Assembly (NCBI RefSeq): GCF_004104055.1
Contig: NZ_QOVJ01000003.1
Location: 62,001 to 126,000, forward strand
From: Leeuwenhoekiella aestuarii
GTDB taxonomy: Bacteria; Bacteroidota; Bacteroidia; Flavobacteriales; Flavobacteriaceae
Direction of reading: 5' to 3'
DNA: 64,000 nucleotides
Position numbers and translations under genes: made by a program. Position 1 is the stretch's first letter; each line of letters opens with the position of its first letter. The notes beneath the pieces were generated by a model. That model was given only the letters and a program-made list of their open reading frames with translations. It was not told where the DNA came from and did not search any database. Shown here in pieces: positions 45,979 through 55,091 of this stretch.

Positions 45979-47121
45979 TTGAAACATAAACCTCATAAAA
46001 TAGCACTTTCTGCACCACAGCTTGATGCAAACGCAATTGCTGAGGTTACCCGTGCTATTGAGGATAACTGGATCACTGCAGGTGGACCATTTGTTACAGA
46101 ATTTGAAAATTCATTACAGAAAGCGTTGGGTACAAAACGAGATCTTGTTGCGCTCAACTCTGGTAGTTCAGCTTTACATTTAGCATTGATTCTTGCAGGT
46201 GTAAAAGCAGGAGATTCTGTTGTGTGTCAGACGATGACCTATGTTGCAACGGCTAATCCTATTGCTTATTTAGGCGCAAACCCCATTTTTATAGATAGCG
46301 AAGCTGAAACCTACAACATGTGTCCTGAGGTTTTAGAAAATACTGTCGAATCATTAATGCAAAAAGGAGATAAGCCTAAGGCTATAATCGTAGTGCATTC
46401 TTATGGAATCCCGGCTAAAATTAAGCGTATTGCTCAAGTTACTAAGAAATATCAGATAGCCTTAATAGAAGATGCTGCCGAAGCTTTAGGGAGTAAAGTT
46501 GGTGAGCAATTTTGTGGGCTTTTTGGTGATTATGGAATTCTTTCTTTTAATGGAAATAAGCTGATAACCACCGGTGGTGGCGGAGCTCTGATTTGCAAAA
46601 ACACAGATGACACTACTCAAGCGCGACATTTGGCGAGTCAGGCAAAAATGAATGCTTCTGGTTTTGAGCACGATAATGTGGGTTATAATTATATAATGCC
46701 TGGTCTCAATGCGGCTTTGGGGATCGCTCAACTGAAAACATTGCATGAGCGGGTTGCCACAAAGCGGAAAATACATCAATTCTATGCAGCTATTTTTAAC
46801 GAAATTGATGAGGTGGACTTGTTTGAACCTTTTGATAAGGAGCTGTATTCTAACTACTGGCTGAATGTAATTCGGTTTAAAGAATCGTCACTGAAGAGTC
46901 CCGAAGGACTCCGTATTTATTTTGAAAAGCGAGCAATTGAATCCCGGTTTTTATGGAAACCCTTACACCTTCAGGGAATTTATACCCATCAGAAATATTT
47001 TGGGAATGCTACGGCCGAAGAGTTTTGGAAACGAAGTCTGTGCTTGCCATCAGGAACCGGAATGACAGTTGATGAGCTTGATAGAATCAAAGATGCCCTA
47101 ATTGCTTATTTTTCAGATTAA
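45979..47121 (+). CDS. DegT/DnrJ/EryC1-family aminotransferase, PglE-like
   Basis: A 380-residue PLP enzyme that would aminate a UDP-4-keto-6-deoxy-hexose. Features: DNWITAGGPFVTEFE near residue 29, LNSGSSALHLAL near 59, IEDAAEALGS near 163, and the PLP lysine Lys194 in LSFNGNKLITTGGGGAL. The NGNK(I/L)ITT form is the one seen in PglE and related sugar 4-aminotransferases, not the ArnB form. The start is a TTG one base after the previous stop, and the stop overlaps the next ATG by one base, so the trio is tightly coupled. Confidence 0.88.
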   Translation: MKHKPHKIALSAPQLDANAIAEVTRAIEDNWITAGGPFVTEFENSLQKALGTKRDLVALNSGSSALHLALILAGVKAGDSVVCQTMTYVATANPIAYLGANPIFIDSEAETYNMCPEVLENTVESLMQKGDKPKAIIVVHSYGIPAKIKRIAQVTKKYQIALIEDAAEALGSKVGEQFCGLFGDYGILSFNGNKLITTGGGGALICKNTDDTTQARHLASQAKMNASGFEHDNVGYNYIMPGLNAALGIAQLKTLHERVATKRKIHQFYAAIFNEIDEVDLFEPFDKELYSNYWLNVIRFKESSLKSPEGLRIYFEKRAIESRFLWKPLHLQGIYTHQKYFGNATAEEFWKRSLCLPSGTGMTVDELDRIKDALIAYFSD

Positions 47122-48128
47122 TGAAGAGCAACATGATAGATTTAAGTTCAGAGGTGATTTTAGTTACGGGAGCAGCCGGAAGCATCGGTCGCGAGTTAGT
47201 ATTCAATTTCGCTTCTAAAAACCCCAAACATCTTATTCTGGTTGATATTTCAGAAACTGGGTTATCCAACCTGATTAAAGAACTTCAAATCAATTATCCC
47301 AAGTTGAACTTCGTTTATTTTACAGAAAGTATCTGTAATTCAGCTTTTATTGATTTTCTGTTTCAGAAACACAAAATCACATCCGTATTTCATGCGGCAG
47401 CTTACAAACACGTTTCTTTAATGGAACATAATATTTGTGCTGCGATTACAACCAATATTTATGGAGCAAAGCTGTTAATAGATAGCGCAACGACCGCTGG
47501 TGTAAAACGTTTCATTTCTATTTCTACCGATAAAGCCGTAGAGCCGGTAAGCGTGATGGGACGAACTAAAAAAGTTGTAGAAGATTATTTAGTATTGAAA
47601 AAACAAGAAGGTTCGCTGCTTCAAATTTGCACATTGAGATTGTGCAATGTTTACGGTTCATCTGGTTCTGTAGTTCCTGTCTTTAAAAATCGGATAGCGT
47701 TAAATCTACCGCTTGAAATTAAAGGTCAAAACGTAAAACGTGCGTTCATACCTGTTCAAGAAATTAATGACATAACAGACTGGCTTCTAGCTCAAAAAGA
47801 TTGCAGCGGAATATTCATTCCGAAAAACCCTAAGGTTTTCACCATACTTGAAATAGCTCAGCAGGTGATTCGAGATTTTAAAAATATTTTACCAGAAGAA
47901 TACCCAATACAATTTATTGACTTACCAAAGTCTGAAAAACAAGAAGAATCCTTAAAAAACACTTCAGAGAACATCATTCGAATAGAAGGTTCCCCTCTTG
48001 TTCAATTAAGAAATATGAAACAGCGGCATTTTAATCTAGAACTGTTAGAAAGGTGTTTTTTTGCGGCAAAATCCTATGATGAACAAGAAGCCTTAAAATC
48101 GCTCAATAACTTATGTATTGAGGATTAG
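47121..48128 (+). CDS. Soluble nucleotide-sugar dehydratase/epimerase of the PglF/CapD type (SDR)
   Basis: A 335-residue SDR protein. The Rossmann motif VTGAAGSIGRE is at residues 15-25; the active site reads STDKA (135-139) with Met146 and Lys150 in SVMGRTKK. Met in place of Tyr is typical of the PglF/WbpM/CapD dehydratases, which make UDP-4-keto-6-deoxy-GlcNAc. Unlike PglF, this chain lacks the N-terminal membrane part and is the size of the catalytic domain alone. It likely provides the substrate for the upstream aminotransferase. Its last 4 bases overlap the end of the convergent phosphatase gene. Confidence 0.85.
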   Translation: MKSNMIDLSSEVILVTGAAGSIGRELVFNFASKNPKHLILVDISETGLSNLIKELQINYPKLNFVYFTESICNSAFIDFLFQKHKITSVFHAAAYKHVSLMEHNICAAITTNIYGAKLLIDSATTAGVKRFISISTDKAVEPVSVMGRTKKVVEDYLVLKKQEGSLLQICTLRLCNVYGSSGSVVPVFKNRIALNLPLEIKGQNVKRAFIPVQEINDITDWLLAQKDCSGIFIPKNPKVFTILEIAQQVIRDFKNILPEEYPIQFIDLPKSEKQEESLKNTSENIIRIEGSPLVQLRNMKQRHFNLELLERCFFAAKSYDEQEALKSLNNLCIED

Positions 48129-48865
48129 AAGCTAAATGTAGCCGTTGTATTACTAATTATTTTTTCGATTGCTTGTTCATACTTTCCGGCAAATTTTACC
48201 TTTTTCAGATTTTCTATGTGTCGCATATGATGCGTGTCTGTACCTATAAAATTATACATATTTTCAGCTAAAAGGCGTAGTGCGATTTTTGCGATTCCGG
48301 GTCCGTAATAGCCGCTAATAGAAAGTGCATTTAATTGAAACTTGCAGATGCTTTTCAATTCAGTAAACGTATCATATTTAGCGTGATAAAACGCATAACG
48401 CTCCGGGTGTGCCAAAACCGGTGTAAAGCCGGCGTTACCTACTTTAAATAAGATCTCTCTAAGATTAACAGGAGGTTGCAGGTAAGACATTTCAACCAAG
48501 ACGTAGTTGTCTTTAAGTGGTAGAATTTGCTTGCTGTCCAATAGATCTACCAGTCCGGAATCCATCATATATTCAGAAGATGATCTTATTTTAAAATCCT
48601 GGTGACCATTTTCAGTTAAAAAGGACTTTAGATTGTGTTCTGCTGCCAAGATAGTTTCTGGAGTATTGGCATAAAAATCACTCATTGTATGCGGGGTGCA
48701 GATCAAATCTGTAATGCCAAATTCTTTGAAGCCAGCCAGTAGTTTTAAAGAATCCTCTGGAGTTTTTGCACCATCGTCGATTCCGGGTAGTATATGATTG
48801 TGAATATCTGTAAATTCACCAAGCTTACTGACTAAGAATTTCTTTGAGCTGAAAATTGAGAACAT
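48125..48865 (-). CDS. CpsB/CapC-family PHP tyrosine-protein phosphatase
   Basis: A 246-residue PHP-fold protein. The metal ligands are visible in TDIHNHILPGIDDGAKTPEDSL (residues about 20-40), DLICTPHTMSDFY near 55, PVLAHPERYAFYH near 152 and FIGTDTHHMRHI near 215. CpsB-type proteins strip phosphate from tyrosine kinases (Wzc/CapB) that control capsule and exopolysaccharide length. Its position opposite the glycan cluster fits that. No tyrosine kinase is in this window. It has its own promoter. Confidence 0.9.
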   Translation of the reverse strand: MFSIFSSKKFLVSKLGEFTDIHNHILPGIDDGAKTPEDSLKLLAGFKEFGITDLICTPHTMSDFYANTPETILAAEHNLKSFLTENGHQDFKIRSSSEYMMDSGLVDLLDSKQILPLKDNYVLVEMSYLQPPVNLREILFKVGNAGFTPVLAHPERYAFYHAKYDTFTELKSICKFQLNALSISGYYGPGIAKIALRLLAENMYNFIGTDTHHMRHIENLKKVKFAGKYEQAIEKIISNTTATFSF

Positions 48866-48882
48866 TGGGTTTTAATTTTTTG

Positions 48883-48890
48883 CAAAATTA
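48883..48890 (-). promoter_or_regulatory. -7 element for the PHP phosphatase gene
   Basis: Minus strand TAATTTTG, consensus match, 17 bases before the start. Confidence 0.5.
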
Positions 48891-48971
48891 AGCATTCTAA
48901 ATCGTATGCCTAGCATTTTATATATAAGGTACTGTTATACTATTAAAGCTAATTGAGTAAATTGCTCATCT

Positions 48972-51797
48972 ATGCTTAGTTTTTTAAGAAATCTGCAATT
49001 ATTTTTTGGTTTAATACTAGCTTTTGTTGCTGTAGAATTGTCTGCTCAGGAGCTTCCTCCTGTTCTCAATTTCACACCAGAAGATTATGCTGCAGAAAAT
49101 CAGAATTGGGCCGTGGCTCAGGGCGATCAGGATTTTATATATGTAGCAAACAATTCCGGATTATTAGAATATGACGGTGCAAAATGGAGACTTTATAAGT
49201 CACCAAACAATACCATTTTAAGATCTGTTACTGTTGTAGACGATCGTGTTTACACCGGTAATTATATGGAATTTGGTTATTGGCAACATACCAACACCGG
49301 TTTACTCGAATATACTTCCCTGAGTAAGTCTTTAGAAACTTCGCTGATAGAAGACGAACAGTTTTGGAATATTTTGGCGATTGATGATTTGATTTTATTT
49401 CAATCTTTAAATCGCATTTATAGCTTTAACAGTACAACACAAGAATTTGAGATTTTTGATTCAGAATCTTCTATTACACAATCTTTTTCAGTTGATAGAT
49501 CTGTTTATTTTCAGCAGGAAGGGTTGGGCTTATTCCAATTGCAGAACGGCAGTGCGATATTGATTTCAGAATCGCAGACCTTTTTAGATAACCTTGTAGT
49601 TTCTTTTTTTAAGAAAAATGAGAATTATATAGTCGTAACTCAAAAAAATGGCATATTTCAGCTGGGGGTTGGCAATCCCATTATCTGGAATCAGAACACC
49701 ACAAATTATCTTTCAGATAAAACTATATATACGGCCAAAAAGCTTACCGACGGTTCGGTCCTGCTGGGTACGATCTCAAGCGGATTGATTCACCTTTCTT
49801 CTGAAGGTGATATAATTTACGGGATTGACCAGAATTTGGGCTTGGGAAACAATACGGTGCTAAGCATTTTTGAAGATAAAGATGCTCACGTCTGGTTGGG
49901 TCTAGATAATGGAATAAGCGTTATCAACACTAATACAGCATTTAAAGTTTATACCGATAATGTAGGTAAATTAGGTTCGGTATACGCAGCTGCCAAACAT
50001 AAAGGTTATAGTTATTTAGGGACGAATCAAGGACTGTTTTATAAAAAGAATGATGTTTCAAATGCTAGATATGCCTTAATTCCTGAAACTAAAGGACAAG
50101 TGTGGAATTTGAATACTTTAGGAAATGACCTGTTATGTGGACACCACGAGGGGACCTTTATAGTACATGCTGACCGAGTAGAAAAGATTGCAGATACACC
50201 CGGAACCTGGAAAATACAATTGCTTGATACCTCTAAGAATTTGGCTATTCAGGGCAATTATAATGGCTTGTACATCCTTGAGAAGTTTAATTCTAAATGG
50301 CACGTGCGAAATAAACTAACGGGTTTTGATATTTCCAGTCGCTATTTTGGTATTGCAGCAAATCAAACTATTTATGTAAATCACGAATATAAAGGGGTCT
50401 TTAAACTGAAAGCCAATGTAAATTATACAGAGATCTTAAATTATGATTTGGTTGAAAAACTTCCTAAGGGAGCCAAGTCAAGTTTAATAAGTTATCAAGA
50501 TAAATTACTTTACGCCTTTGAAGACGGAATTTATGTTTTAAAAGAGGGTGCAGAAAGCTTTGTAAAGGATACGGTACTCAGTAATGGCTTTTTAGATACA
50601 GCTAAATATACCTCCGGAAAATTAACTTATGATGGCATTAATGATAAACTGTGGGCTTTTAACGCACAGGAGATCATGTATTTTGAACCCGGGATACTTG
50701 CTGATGAATTAAAGGTACGGCGTATTGCCTTGCCTTCTAAGACGAGAAAAGATATTTCTGGATTTGAGAACATTACAGATTTTGGTGATGACACCTATCT
50801 TTTTGGTAATGCAACCGGCTATATTCTCTTTGATCTTAAAAAGTTAGATTTTAAACCTTACACCATAACTCTAAGAACGATTCAGAATAAATCGCGTAAG
50901 AAGGAACAGAATTTTGTAGCACTAGCAACTGCTGAACCTTTTAACTATAAAAATAATTCCTTCGTTTTTGATTATAGCGTAGCAGAATATGATAAGTTTC
51001 GGTCTGTGGTTTATCAATACCGTTTAGACGGAATGTATGAGGAATGGTCTAGTTGGTCAACGGTTTCTCAAGCTACTTTTGAGAATTTGCCTCCGGGTGA
51101 TTATGAGTTCAACGTACGGGCACGTATTGGTGATCAGATTTCAGAAAATACCGCTTCGTATCCATTCAGTATAGCAAGACCCTGGTATTTATCTGTTGTA
51201 GCGATCGTGATTTACATTGTGTTGCTGATAGCATTATTTATCGCGATACAGATCTATAACAGGAAACATTATCGCAAGCAGAAAGAAACACTTATTGAGA
51301 CCAATCAGAGAAAACTGGAATTGGCCAACTATGAAAGTGAACGGAAAATCATGAGGCTTCAAAATGAAAAGCTCCAACAAGATGTAGAAAGTAAAAACAG
51401 AGAGCTGGCAGCTTCTACGATGAATATTGTAAAAAAGAACGAGTTGCTGAATGCTATTAAAAAAGAATTGAAAGCAGATTCACAAGAGGAAGAATTAAAA
51501 TCAGTTATCAAGATCATCGATAAAAACCTAAATCCTAAAAAGGATTGGGAATTCTTTAAAGAAGCGTTTAACAATGCAGACAAAGATTTCCTAAAAAAAA
51601 TTAAAGAACTTCATCCCAAGCTTACTCCAAATGATTTAAAACTTTGTGCATACCTAAGGTTGAATCTTTCTTCTAAAGAAATTGCGCCATTATTAAATAT
51701 TTCGGTTAGAAGTGTAGAGATCAAAAGATATCGTTTGCGCAAAAAAATGGAGTTGGAGCACGAAGAGGGGCTTGTAGAATATGTTTTAAGTGTCTAA
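48972..51797 (+). CDS. Membrane-bound regulator: beta-propeller sensor, Y_Y_Y domain and LuxR-type HTH
   Basis: A 941-residue regulator. After a signal peptide (ending VELSAQ) comes a periplasmic region of propeller blades (LLEYDGAKWRLYKS, TNQGLFYKKND, WLGLDNGISVINTN) and then a Y_Y_Y domain (about 640-735; VVYQYRLDGMYEEWSSWS). One membrane helix follows (VVAIVIYIVLLIALFIAIQI, about 745-765), a coiled coil (about 775-850), and a LuxR-type HTH at the end (LTPNDLKLCAYLRLNLSSKEIAPLL, about 885-941). It has no kinase or receiver domain, so ligand sensing outside would act directly on DNA binding. It most likely controls the glucan locus starting 248 bases downstream. Confidence 0.9.
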   Translation: MLSFLRNLQLFFGLILAFVAVELSAQELPPVLNFTPEDYAAENQNWAVAQGDQDFIYVANNSGLLEYDGAKWRLYKSPNNTILRSVTVVDDRVYTGNYMEFGYWQHTNTGLLEYTSLSKSLETSLIEDEQFWNILAIDDLILFQSLNRIYSFNSTTQEFEIFDSESSITQSFSVDRSVYFQQEGLGLFQLQNGSAILISESQTFLDNLVVSFFKKNENYIVVTQKNGIFQLGVGNPIIWNQNTTNYLSDKTIYTAKKLTDGSVLLGTISSGLIHLSSEGDIIYGIDQNLGLGNNTVLSIFEDKDAHVWLGLDNGISVINTNTAFKVYTDNVGKLGSVYAAAKHKGYSYLGTNQGLFYKKNDVSNARYALIPETKGQVWNLNTLGNDLLCGHHEGTFIVHADRVEKIADTPGTWKIQLLDTSKNLAIQGNYNGLYILEKFNSKWHVRNKLTGFDISSRYFGIAANQTIYVNHEYKGVFKLKANVNYTEILNYDLVEKLPKGAKSSLISYQDKLLYAFEDGIYVLKEGAESFVKDTVLSNGFLDTAKYTSGKLTYDGINDKLWAFNAQEIMYFEPGILADELKVRRIALPSKTRKDISGFENITDFGDDTYLFGNATGYILFDLKKLDFKPYTITLRTIQNKSRKKEQNFVALATAEPFNYKNNSFVFDYSVAEYDKFRSVVYQYRLDGMYEEWSSWSTVSQATFENLPPGDYEFNVRARIGDQISENTASYPFSIARPWYLSVVAIVIYIVLLIALFIAIQIYNRKHYRKQKETLIETNQRKLELANYESERKIMRLQNEKLQQDVESKNRELAASTMNIVKKNELLNAIKKELKADSQEEELKSVIKIIDKNLNPKKDWEFFKEAFNNADKDFLKKIKELHPKLTPNDLKLCAYLRLNLSSKEIAPLLNISVRSVEIKRYRLRKKMELEHEEGLVEYVLSV

Positions 51798-51821
51798 CTC
51801 ACCTCATCAATTCTTAAAATC

Positions 51822-51840
51822 ACCTATACATTACCTATAC
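51822..51840. repeat. Direct repeat ACCTATAC, 11-bp period
   Basis: Two identical 8-base copies at 51822-51829 and 51833-51840, one helical turn apart, upstream of susC. A third related CCTAT and an inverted ATAGG lie at 51941-51958. Confidence 0.5.
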
Positions 51841-51934
51841 GAAAACGTTAGTAGTTTTGTTTTTAGGTGTTTATAGCCTTTACATTTTAAATTTTAACGT
51901 TTGTTCAAAAGCCTTATAACGCAAGCGTTTTCGT
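51839..51934. repeat. Dispersed 9-bp inverted pair ACGAAAACG / CGTTTTCGT
   Basis: ACGAAAACG at 51839-51847 and its exact complement CGTTTTCGT at 51926-51934, 78 bases between. They flank a TAGTTTTG box at 51852-51859. Confidence 0.45.
51918..51929. repeat. Palindrome AACGC-AA-GCGTT upstream of susC
   Basis: A perfect 5-base-arm inverted repeat that overlaps the second arm of the dispersed pair. It looks like a small operator, of the AACGxxxxCGTT type. Confidence 0.4.
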
Positions 51935-51940
51935 TAAGTT

Positions 51941-51958
51941 CCTATTGTAATATATAGG
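51941..51958. repeat. Inverted repeat CCTAT-N8-ATAGG
   Basis: Shares the CCTAT core with the upstream direct repeats, giving four copies of the core in 140 bases. Confidence 0.4.
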
Positions 51959-52019
51959 ACATTTTAGATTGTATGTTTTTTGTTGAGGTGGGTTTTTATT
52001 CTTCAGTAAAAGTTAGGTT

Positions 52020-52027
52020 TAGCTTTG
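52020..52027 (+). promoter_or_regulatory. -7 element of the susC promoter
   Basis: TAGCTTTG, full TAnnTTTG match, 18 bases before the ATG at 52046. There is no TTG at the -33 position, which fits a promoter that needs an activator. Confidence 0.6.
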
Positions 52028-52045
52028 ATTTCCAAAATATAATTT

Positions 52046-55000
52046 ATGAAATCAATATTATCCTTGATCTTATTCGGGTTGCTCAGTACCGGGATTTTTA
52101 GTCAGACGGGCAATGCTATTCGCGTGACGGGTACGGTGACAGATATGTCAGGAATGCCCCTTCCGGGAGTAAACGTAATAGTAAAAGGTACCAGTACGGG
52201 TACCAGTACAGATTTTGACGGTTTATTTACAGTAGATGTCCCGCCTCAAAGTACACTTGTTTTTTCATTCTTGGGTTTTCAAACTCAGGAGACTGTTGTT
52301 ACAAGCGCTACGGATCTGTCAATTCAGATGACAGAAGATGCGAGCACACTCGACGAAGTTGTTGTTGTGGGTTATGGTACTCAAACGAAGAAAGAAATAA
52401 CAGGTGCGGTTAGTGTTGTAAGTTCAGAGACTATTGAAAATCAGAATCCCGTCCGTGTAGAACAAGCTTTACAAGGTAGAGTTGCCGGTGTGAATATCAG
52501 TTCAAATTCGGGTTCTCCGGGTAGTGCTTCAACAATCTCCATTCGTGGTATTTCCACTAATGGAGACAACAGACCATTAATTCTTGTTGATGGTGCTGTA
52601 ATCGAAGATTTAAGTGTCATCAATCCTAATGACATTGAAAGCATCAACGTTTTAAAAGATGCTACCGCTGGTATTTATGGTGTGCGTGCTGCAAATGGTG
52701 TTATTCTTATTACAACGAAGGGTGGTCGTAAAAATACCGATTTGCGTGTTGATGTAGACTCTTATATAGGACTGCAAGAGACTACACGTAAGCTTCCGGT
52801 TTTAAATGCTACGGAATATGGAGCGATAATCAACGAAGCTTATGTAGCAGGAAACCAGGCTCCGCCTTTTCCTAATTTGGCAAGTTTAGGTCAGGGAACT
52901 AACTGGCAAGATGAGGTTTTTAGACAAGCTTTATTATCTGATGTAAATGCAACGGTTTACGGAGGAGGTGAAAAATCTGCATATTCTGTTGGAGCCGGTT
53001 ATTTAGATCAGGACGGTATTGTAGGTGGCGGCGCTGTAAACTTCAACCGTTTAACAGGTAGAGGCAGCTATAAATTAGATATTTTAGAAAATTTAAAACT
53101 TTCTACAACGGCGATCTATACGCATTCTAATCGTAAAACGCTTTCTGAGAATGCATTAGGTTCTGTTTTGTTTAACGCCGTTAATATGGCACCTACATTT
53201 AATGTACGGGATGCCAATGGTGATTTTACCATCGCAGATGGTTTAGGGAACGAAGTAATTAACTCTATTGCACAAATAGCAAATACATTTAATAATAATG
53301 AAGTAGATAAGATCACTGGTACAGTTGGACTTTCTTATAATTTTTGGGATCATTTTACTGTAGAATCCCGCTATCAGTTTAACTATTCAGAAGTTCGTGG
53401 TCGTAGCTTTTTACCGGCAGGATTGAATTTTGGTGACGGAAAAGTATTTAACAACTTAGGTGTTAATCAATATTTTGTAAATGATAGTTTTTTTAGAGAT
53501 TATACGTTTGATAACTTTTTAACCTATAAAAATACGTTTGCTGACGATCACAATCTTACTGTTTTGTTGGGTATGTCTGCATTTAAAACCAGTGGAGAGT
53601 TTTACAACTTCACAGGGCGTGATGTTCCTGGGAATACGTTTGCTGAAGCCAGCTTAGAAGGAGCAGGAGAAGTTATTGATGCTCGGGATATTAGTGGTCC
53701 AAATGAATTTGACCAACGCTTGCTTTCTTATTTTACACGCGTTCAATACAATTATAAAGAACGTTATTTGCTTTCTGCTGTTGTGCGTCGTGACGGTTCT
53801 TCAAATTTTGGACCAGAGAATAAATTCGGATATTTTCCGTCAGCATCTATCGGTTGGGTATTGAGCGATGAACCATTCTACGGAAGTAATGATATTTTAA
53901 ACTTCTTAAAAATGAGAGCCAGTTACGGTATTCTGGGTAATGACCGTATTGGAGCATTTGGATACATTTCAACCTTAAATGCTGAAGGTACATACGTTTT
54001 TGATAACGAATTGGTAAACGGTGTTGCTGCAGGGCAACTTTCTAACCCAGAAATTAAATGGGAACGTCAAAAGACTTTTGATGTAGGTTTTGATTCGCGT
54101 CTGTTTAACAATAAAATTGATCTTACTGTAGATTATTTCAAACGCCGTACTGACGATTTATTACTGGTGCCTCAAGTGTCTGGAATTCTGGGCGTTTATG
54201 CACCGGGAGCAGGAGCACCTATTGTTAATGCAGGAAGCGTAGAGAATAGCGGTTTTGAATTTTCGATCTCTTATGATGAATATATAAGTGATGATGCTAG
54301 TTTCAATCTAAGCTACAATTTTACAACACTTAAAAATGAAGTGCTTGCTGTAGGTAATGAAAGCGGATTTATTCCCGGAGGTGGTTTTGGTTTTGGTCAG
54401 GAACCTCCTGCACGTATGGAAGCAGGTTTCCCTATAGGATATTTTTACGGCTTACAAACTAATGGAATCTTTCAGTCTCAGGCCGAAGTTGATGCACATG
54501 CAACACAAGCAGATGCAACATTGGGCGACTTAAGATATGTAGATCAAAACAATGACGGAGTGATTGATGGTGATGACCGTATCAATATAGGTGATCCTAT
54601 TCCAGATGTTACAATGGGACTTAATTTAGGTTTCAACTATAAGAATTTTGATTTTACGGCCTACGCTTTTGCTTCCATAGGTAATGACATTGTACGTTCA
54701 TACGATCGTAATCAGAATTTGACCAATAAAACTAATTATGTACTAGACCGTTGGACAGGTCCGGGATCTACAAATACCTATCCTCGAGTTACCGTTGGTC
54801 CTAACTCTAACTTACTATTTTCAGACTTTTATGTTGAAGACGGGTCATATTTAAGACTTCAAAATGTGCAGTTAGGCTATAGTTTAGGTAGTGACGTTTT
54901 AGAGCAGTTAGGGATTAGAAAACTACGTTTTTATATAGCTGTAACTAATGCGTTTACACTTTCAGAATATAATGGATACGATCCTTCTGCGTCGTCTGGT

Positions 55001-55081
55001 GCACCAATAGGTGGTGGTATTGACCAGGGTTTCTATCCGGTGCCCAGAACCTATACAGCAGGAATGAACTTCAAATTTTAA
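52046..55081 (+). CDS. SusC/RagA-type TonB-dependent outer membrane transporter
   Basis: A 1011-residue transporter. Signal peptide (ending GIFSQ), an N-terminal carboxypeptidase D-like domain (about 25-100; VTGTVTDMSGMPLPGVNVIVKG), the family signature DEVVVVGYGTQTKKE near residue 103, a plug domain (VEQALQGRVAGVNI, SIRGISTNGDNRPLILVDG), and a 22-strand barrel ending in RTYTAGMNFKF. It imports oligosaccharides with its SusD lid, driven by TonB. The neighbours point to beta-1,3-glucan oligosaccharides. SusD follows after 10 bases. Confidence 0.96.
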   Translation: MKSILSLILFGLLSTGIFSQTGNAIRVTGTVTDMSGMPLPGVNVIVKGTSTGTSTDFDGLFTVDVPPQSTLVFSFLGFQTQETVVTSATDLSIQMTEDASTLDEVVVVGYGTQTKKEITGAVSVVSSETIENQNPVRVEQALQGRVAGVNISSNSGSPGSASTISIRGISTNGDNRPLILVDGAVIEDLSVINPNDIESINVLKDATAGIYGVRAANGVILITTKGGRKNTDLRVDVDSYIGLQETTRKLPVLNATEYGAIINEAYVAGNQAPPFPNLASLGQGTNWQDEVFRQALLSDVNATVYGGGEKSAYSVGAGYLDQDGIVGGGAVNFNRLTGRGSYKLDILENLKLSTTAIYTHSNRKTLSENALGSVLFNAVNMAPTFNVRDANGDFTIADGLGNEVINSIAQIANTFNNNEVDKITGTVGLSYNFWDHFTVESRYQFNYSEVRGRSFLPAGLNFGDGKVFNNLGVNQYFVNDSFFRDYTFDNFLTYKNTFADDHNLTVLLGMSAFKTSGEFYNFTGRDVPGNTFAEASLEGAGEVIDARDISGPNEFDQRLLSYFTRVQYNYKERYLLSAVVRRDGSSNFGPENKFGYFPSASIGWVLSDEPFYGSNDILNFLKMRASYGILGNDRIGAFGYISTLNAEGTYVFDNELVNGVAAGQLSNPEIKWERQKTFDVGFDSRLFNNKIDLTVDYFKRRTDDLLLVPQVSGILGVYAPGAGAPIVNAGSVENSGFEFSISYDEYISDDASFNLSYNFTTLKNEVLAVGNESGFIPGGGFGFGQEPPARMEAGFPIGYFYGLQTNGIFQSQAEVDAHATQADATLGDLRYVDQNNDGVIDGDDRINIGDPIPDVTMGLNLGFNYKNFDFTAYAFASIGNDIVRSYDRNQNLTNKTNYVLDRWTGPGSTNTYPRVTVGPNSNLLFSDFYVEDGSYLRLQNVQLGYSLGSDVLEQLGIRKLRFYIAVTNAFTLSEYNGYDPSASSGAPIGGGIDQGFYPVPRTYTAGMNFKF

Positions 55082-55091
55082 CAGAAGAGCG

